64,000 nt of DNA from Microbacterium terrisoli (GTDB lineage Bacteria; Actinomycetota; Actinomycetes; Actinomycetales; Microbacteriaceae). Below are positions 63,601 through 64,000 of this stretch, in pieces (the first letter of the stretch is position 1; every line of letters starts with the position of its first letter). The notes beneath the pieces were generated by a model. The model was not told the DNA's origin and searched no databases. It saw nothing but the letters and a program-made list of their open reading frames with translations. Position numbers and translations under genes: made by a program. Location of the stretch: positions 2,604,001 through 2,668,000 of the forward strand of contig NZ_CP133019.1 in the NCBI RefSeq assembly GCF_030866805.1, written 5' to 3'.

Positions 63601-64000
63601 ACGTTCAGCGACGTGCAGATCCAGCCGCGCAGCGTCATCACCTCTCCGGAGTGGTCGGGGTCCGAGCACGGCGGGCGGCGCTACACCGCCTTCGCCGTCA
63701 ACGTCGAGCAGCTCAAGCCGTGGCACACCCTCACCGGGCGGCAGCACTTCTTCCTCGACCACGACTGGATGGAAGAGCTCGGCGAGAACATGCCCGTCTA
63801 CCGACCGCCGCTGGACATGCATCGGCTGTTCGGCGACGCAAAGATCGGCACCGTGGACCGCATCGCCGGCCCGGGCGCCGACGGTCAGACCGAGGTGTCG
63901 GTGCGCTACCTGACCCCGCACTCGAAGTGGTCGATCCACTCCGAATACCAAGACAACCTGTTCATGCTGTCGCTGAGCCGCGGCGGCCCCACGATCTGGA
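60601..64000 (+). CDS. narG: Respiratory nitrate reductase alpha subunit (partial)
   Basis: The first 1133 codons of a gene expected to have about 1230-1250; the frame is open at the window edge. The N-terminal HGVNCTGSC...GC motif (His then three Cys) fits the FS0 iron-sulfur cluster of NarG. The Mo-bis-MGD site follows, with a conserved Asp in TRTPDAHFMTE as the expected molybdenum ligand, and GSNVPVTRTPDAH near residue 275. It reduces nitrate to nitrite with electrons from quinol through NarH and NarI, which should follow. It is preceded by GGAGGAGAAGG, a very strong ribosome-binding site. MoaA-narK is divergent, forming a nitrate respiration locus. Confidence 0.96.
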   Translation, partial: MTPDIRTATPATDGPLADTLLELSKFIRPGEVSSDLRTLFLEGGRDGDVFYRDRWSHDKVVRSTHGVNCTGSCSWKVYVKDGIITWETQQTDYPSVGPDSPEYEPRGCPRGAAFSWYTYSPTRVRYPYIRDTLLQLYRQAKQQFPDPVEAWTAIAENPEASEAYKSSRGKGGLVRATWDEAMEITAAAHVYTVKKYGPDRVAGFSPIPAMSMISHGSGSRFMNLLGGTMLSFYDWYADLPVASPQVFGDQTDVPESADWWNAGYLIMWGSNVPVTRTPDAHFMTEARYRGQKVIVVSPDYTDNTKFADEWASPHPGTDAALAIAMGHVILTEHFVHKRTARFEDYMRRYTDSPYLVTLERNGDRLVPGKFVTASDLDLPAQTPTVHGEFKPVVLDADGSVVVPNGSLGHRFSPEDEGRWNLDLGDVVPPLSIADLADWDGASAEIMLPRFDVAPEAGHEHAGGAGAVARGVPVREVAGRTVTTVFDLMLARYGVGRAGLPGEWPTGYEDASTPGTPAWQEEITSVPAEQATRLGREFADNADRSGGRSMILMGAGTNHWFHSDTIYRTFLALTMMTGCQGVNGGGWAHYVGQEKVRPLTGYNQYAGAADWVRPPRQAIGTAFWYLATDQWRYDGLPANQLSSALSRGTFDGRTTADCLVESVKRGWMPSYPTFSRNPLDLCDEAEALGKEPAQHIVDSLNDGSLHYACEDPDAPENFPRVITMWRANVLGSSGKGNEYFLKHLLGTDSSIRVGEAGEGSRPRDIRWREDAPIGKLDLLVTSDFRMTSTTLFSDIVLPTATWYEKYDLSSTDMHPFVHSFTPAIDPPWQTRTDFETFKVLAERFSEMARTHLGVRRDIVAAPLQHDTPDALATPHGAVKDLPLKPGVTMPKLIVVERDYPALAEQWKSLGPLTEKLGMTTKGITYRPDREIETLKQLNGVVEAGPTAGRVRLDSDKRACEMVLAFSGTTNGRLAVQGFQQLEVKTGQKMAFLAEEHAGSHITFSDVQIQPRSVITSPEWSGSEHGGRRYTAFAVNVEQLKPWHTLTGRQHFFLDHDWMEELGENMPVYRPPLDMHRLFGDAKIGTVDRIAGPGADGQTEVSVRYLTPHSKWSIHSEYQDNLFMLSLSRGGPTIW

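Overview
The window reads as chromosomal DNA of a high-GC actinobacterium, most likely Microbacteriaceae (Microbacterium or a close relative). The basis is strong G/C third-position bias, many GTG starts, many apparently leaderless genes (a TANNNT box 6-8 nt before the start codon), CCA-encoding tRNA genes, an FMN-type lldD, a lysC-asd pair with an internal lysC start, and a long Gap with an N-terminal extension. No insertion sequence, integrase, CRISPR array or prophage is visible. Genes are dense and mostly in short operons with 1-14 nt overlaps.

Region 1-10140. The end of acs faces a ridA/DUF4177-like pair, with a large palindromic repeat between them. A cell-wall cluster follows: a class A penicillin-binding protein (PBP) with PASTA domains, a metallophosphoesterase, a lipoprotein transpeptidase of the MecA_N type on the other strand, and a second class A PBP without PASTA. 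A tRNA-Pro(CGG) gene and a HAD phosphatase end the region.

Region 10124-29334, mostly minus strand. lldR-lldD (L-lactate oxidation) with twin operator palindromes; mqo-tdk; a dnaX-recR-EamA-lysC-asd run; a GH65 phosphorylase with a beta-phosphoglucomutase-like HAD, downstream of pta-ackA; and a RimK-type ligase with a C-terminal TrkA_C-like domain, divergent from a retropepsin-like RimB/COG4067 protein. The SRP RNA gene (ffs) lies antisense in the following gap.

Region 29413-36559. moxR, DUF58 and transglutaminase genes form one operon, followed by tRNA-Ser(GGA). Next comes a sparse, compositionally different stretch of about 2.5 kb with an unknown membrane protein and an AbiEi-type antitoxin without a visible toxin partner. 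This looks like a decayed island beside a tRNA gene.

Region 36560-53093. A universal stress protein, an MFS transporter with an apparent one-base frameshift near its 3' end, a small membrane protein and an SDR form one minus-strand run. Then arfB, a zincin-type metallopeptidase, NmrA-like and PEP-mutase-like enzymes, and a gap-msrA-GNAT-ycaQ-like-gnd run. DUF3054, DUF1361 and LLM oxidoreductase genes follow, then a MacB-like ABC exporter.

Region 53181-64000. A type I DAHP synthase (aroF) is preceded by a 19-codon leader peptide rich in aromatic codons and by nested complementary segments ending in a terminator-like hairpin, which is a probable transcription attenuator. A secreted acid phosphatase with two tandem HAD domains follows. 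The end of the window is nitrate respiration: a winged-helix regulator with four C-terminal cysteines, two GNAT acetyltransferases, and narK-moaA divergent from narG, which runs off the right edge.
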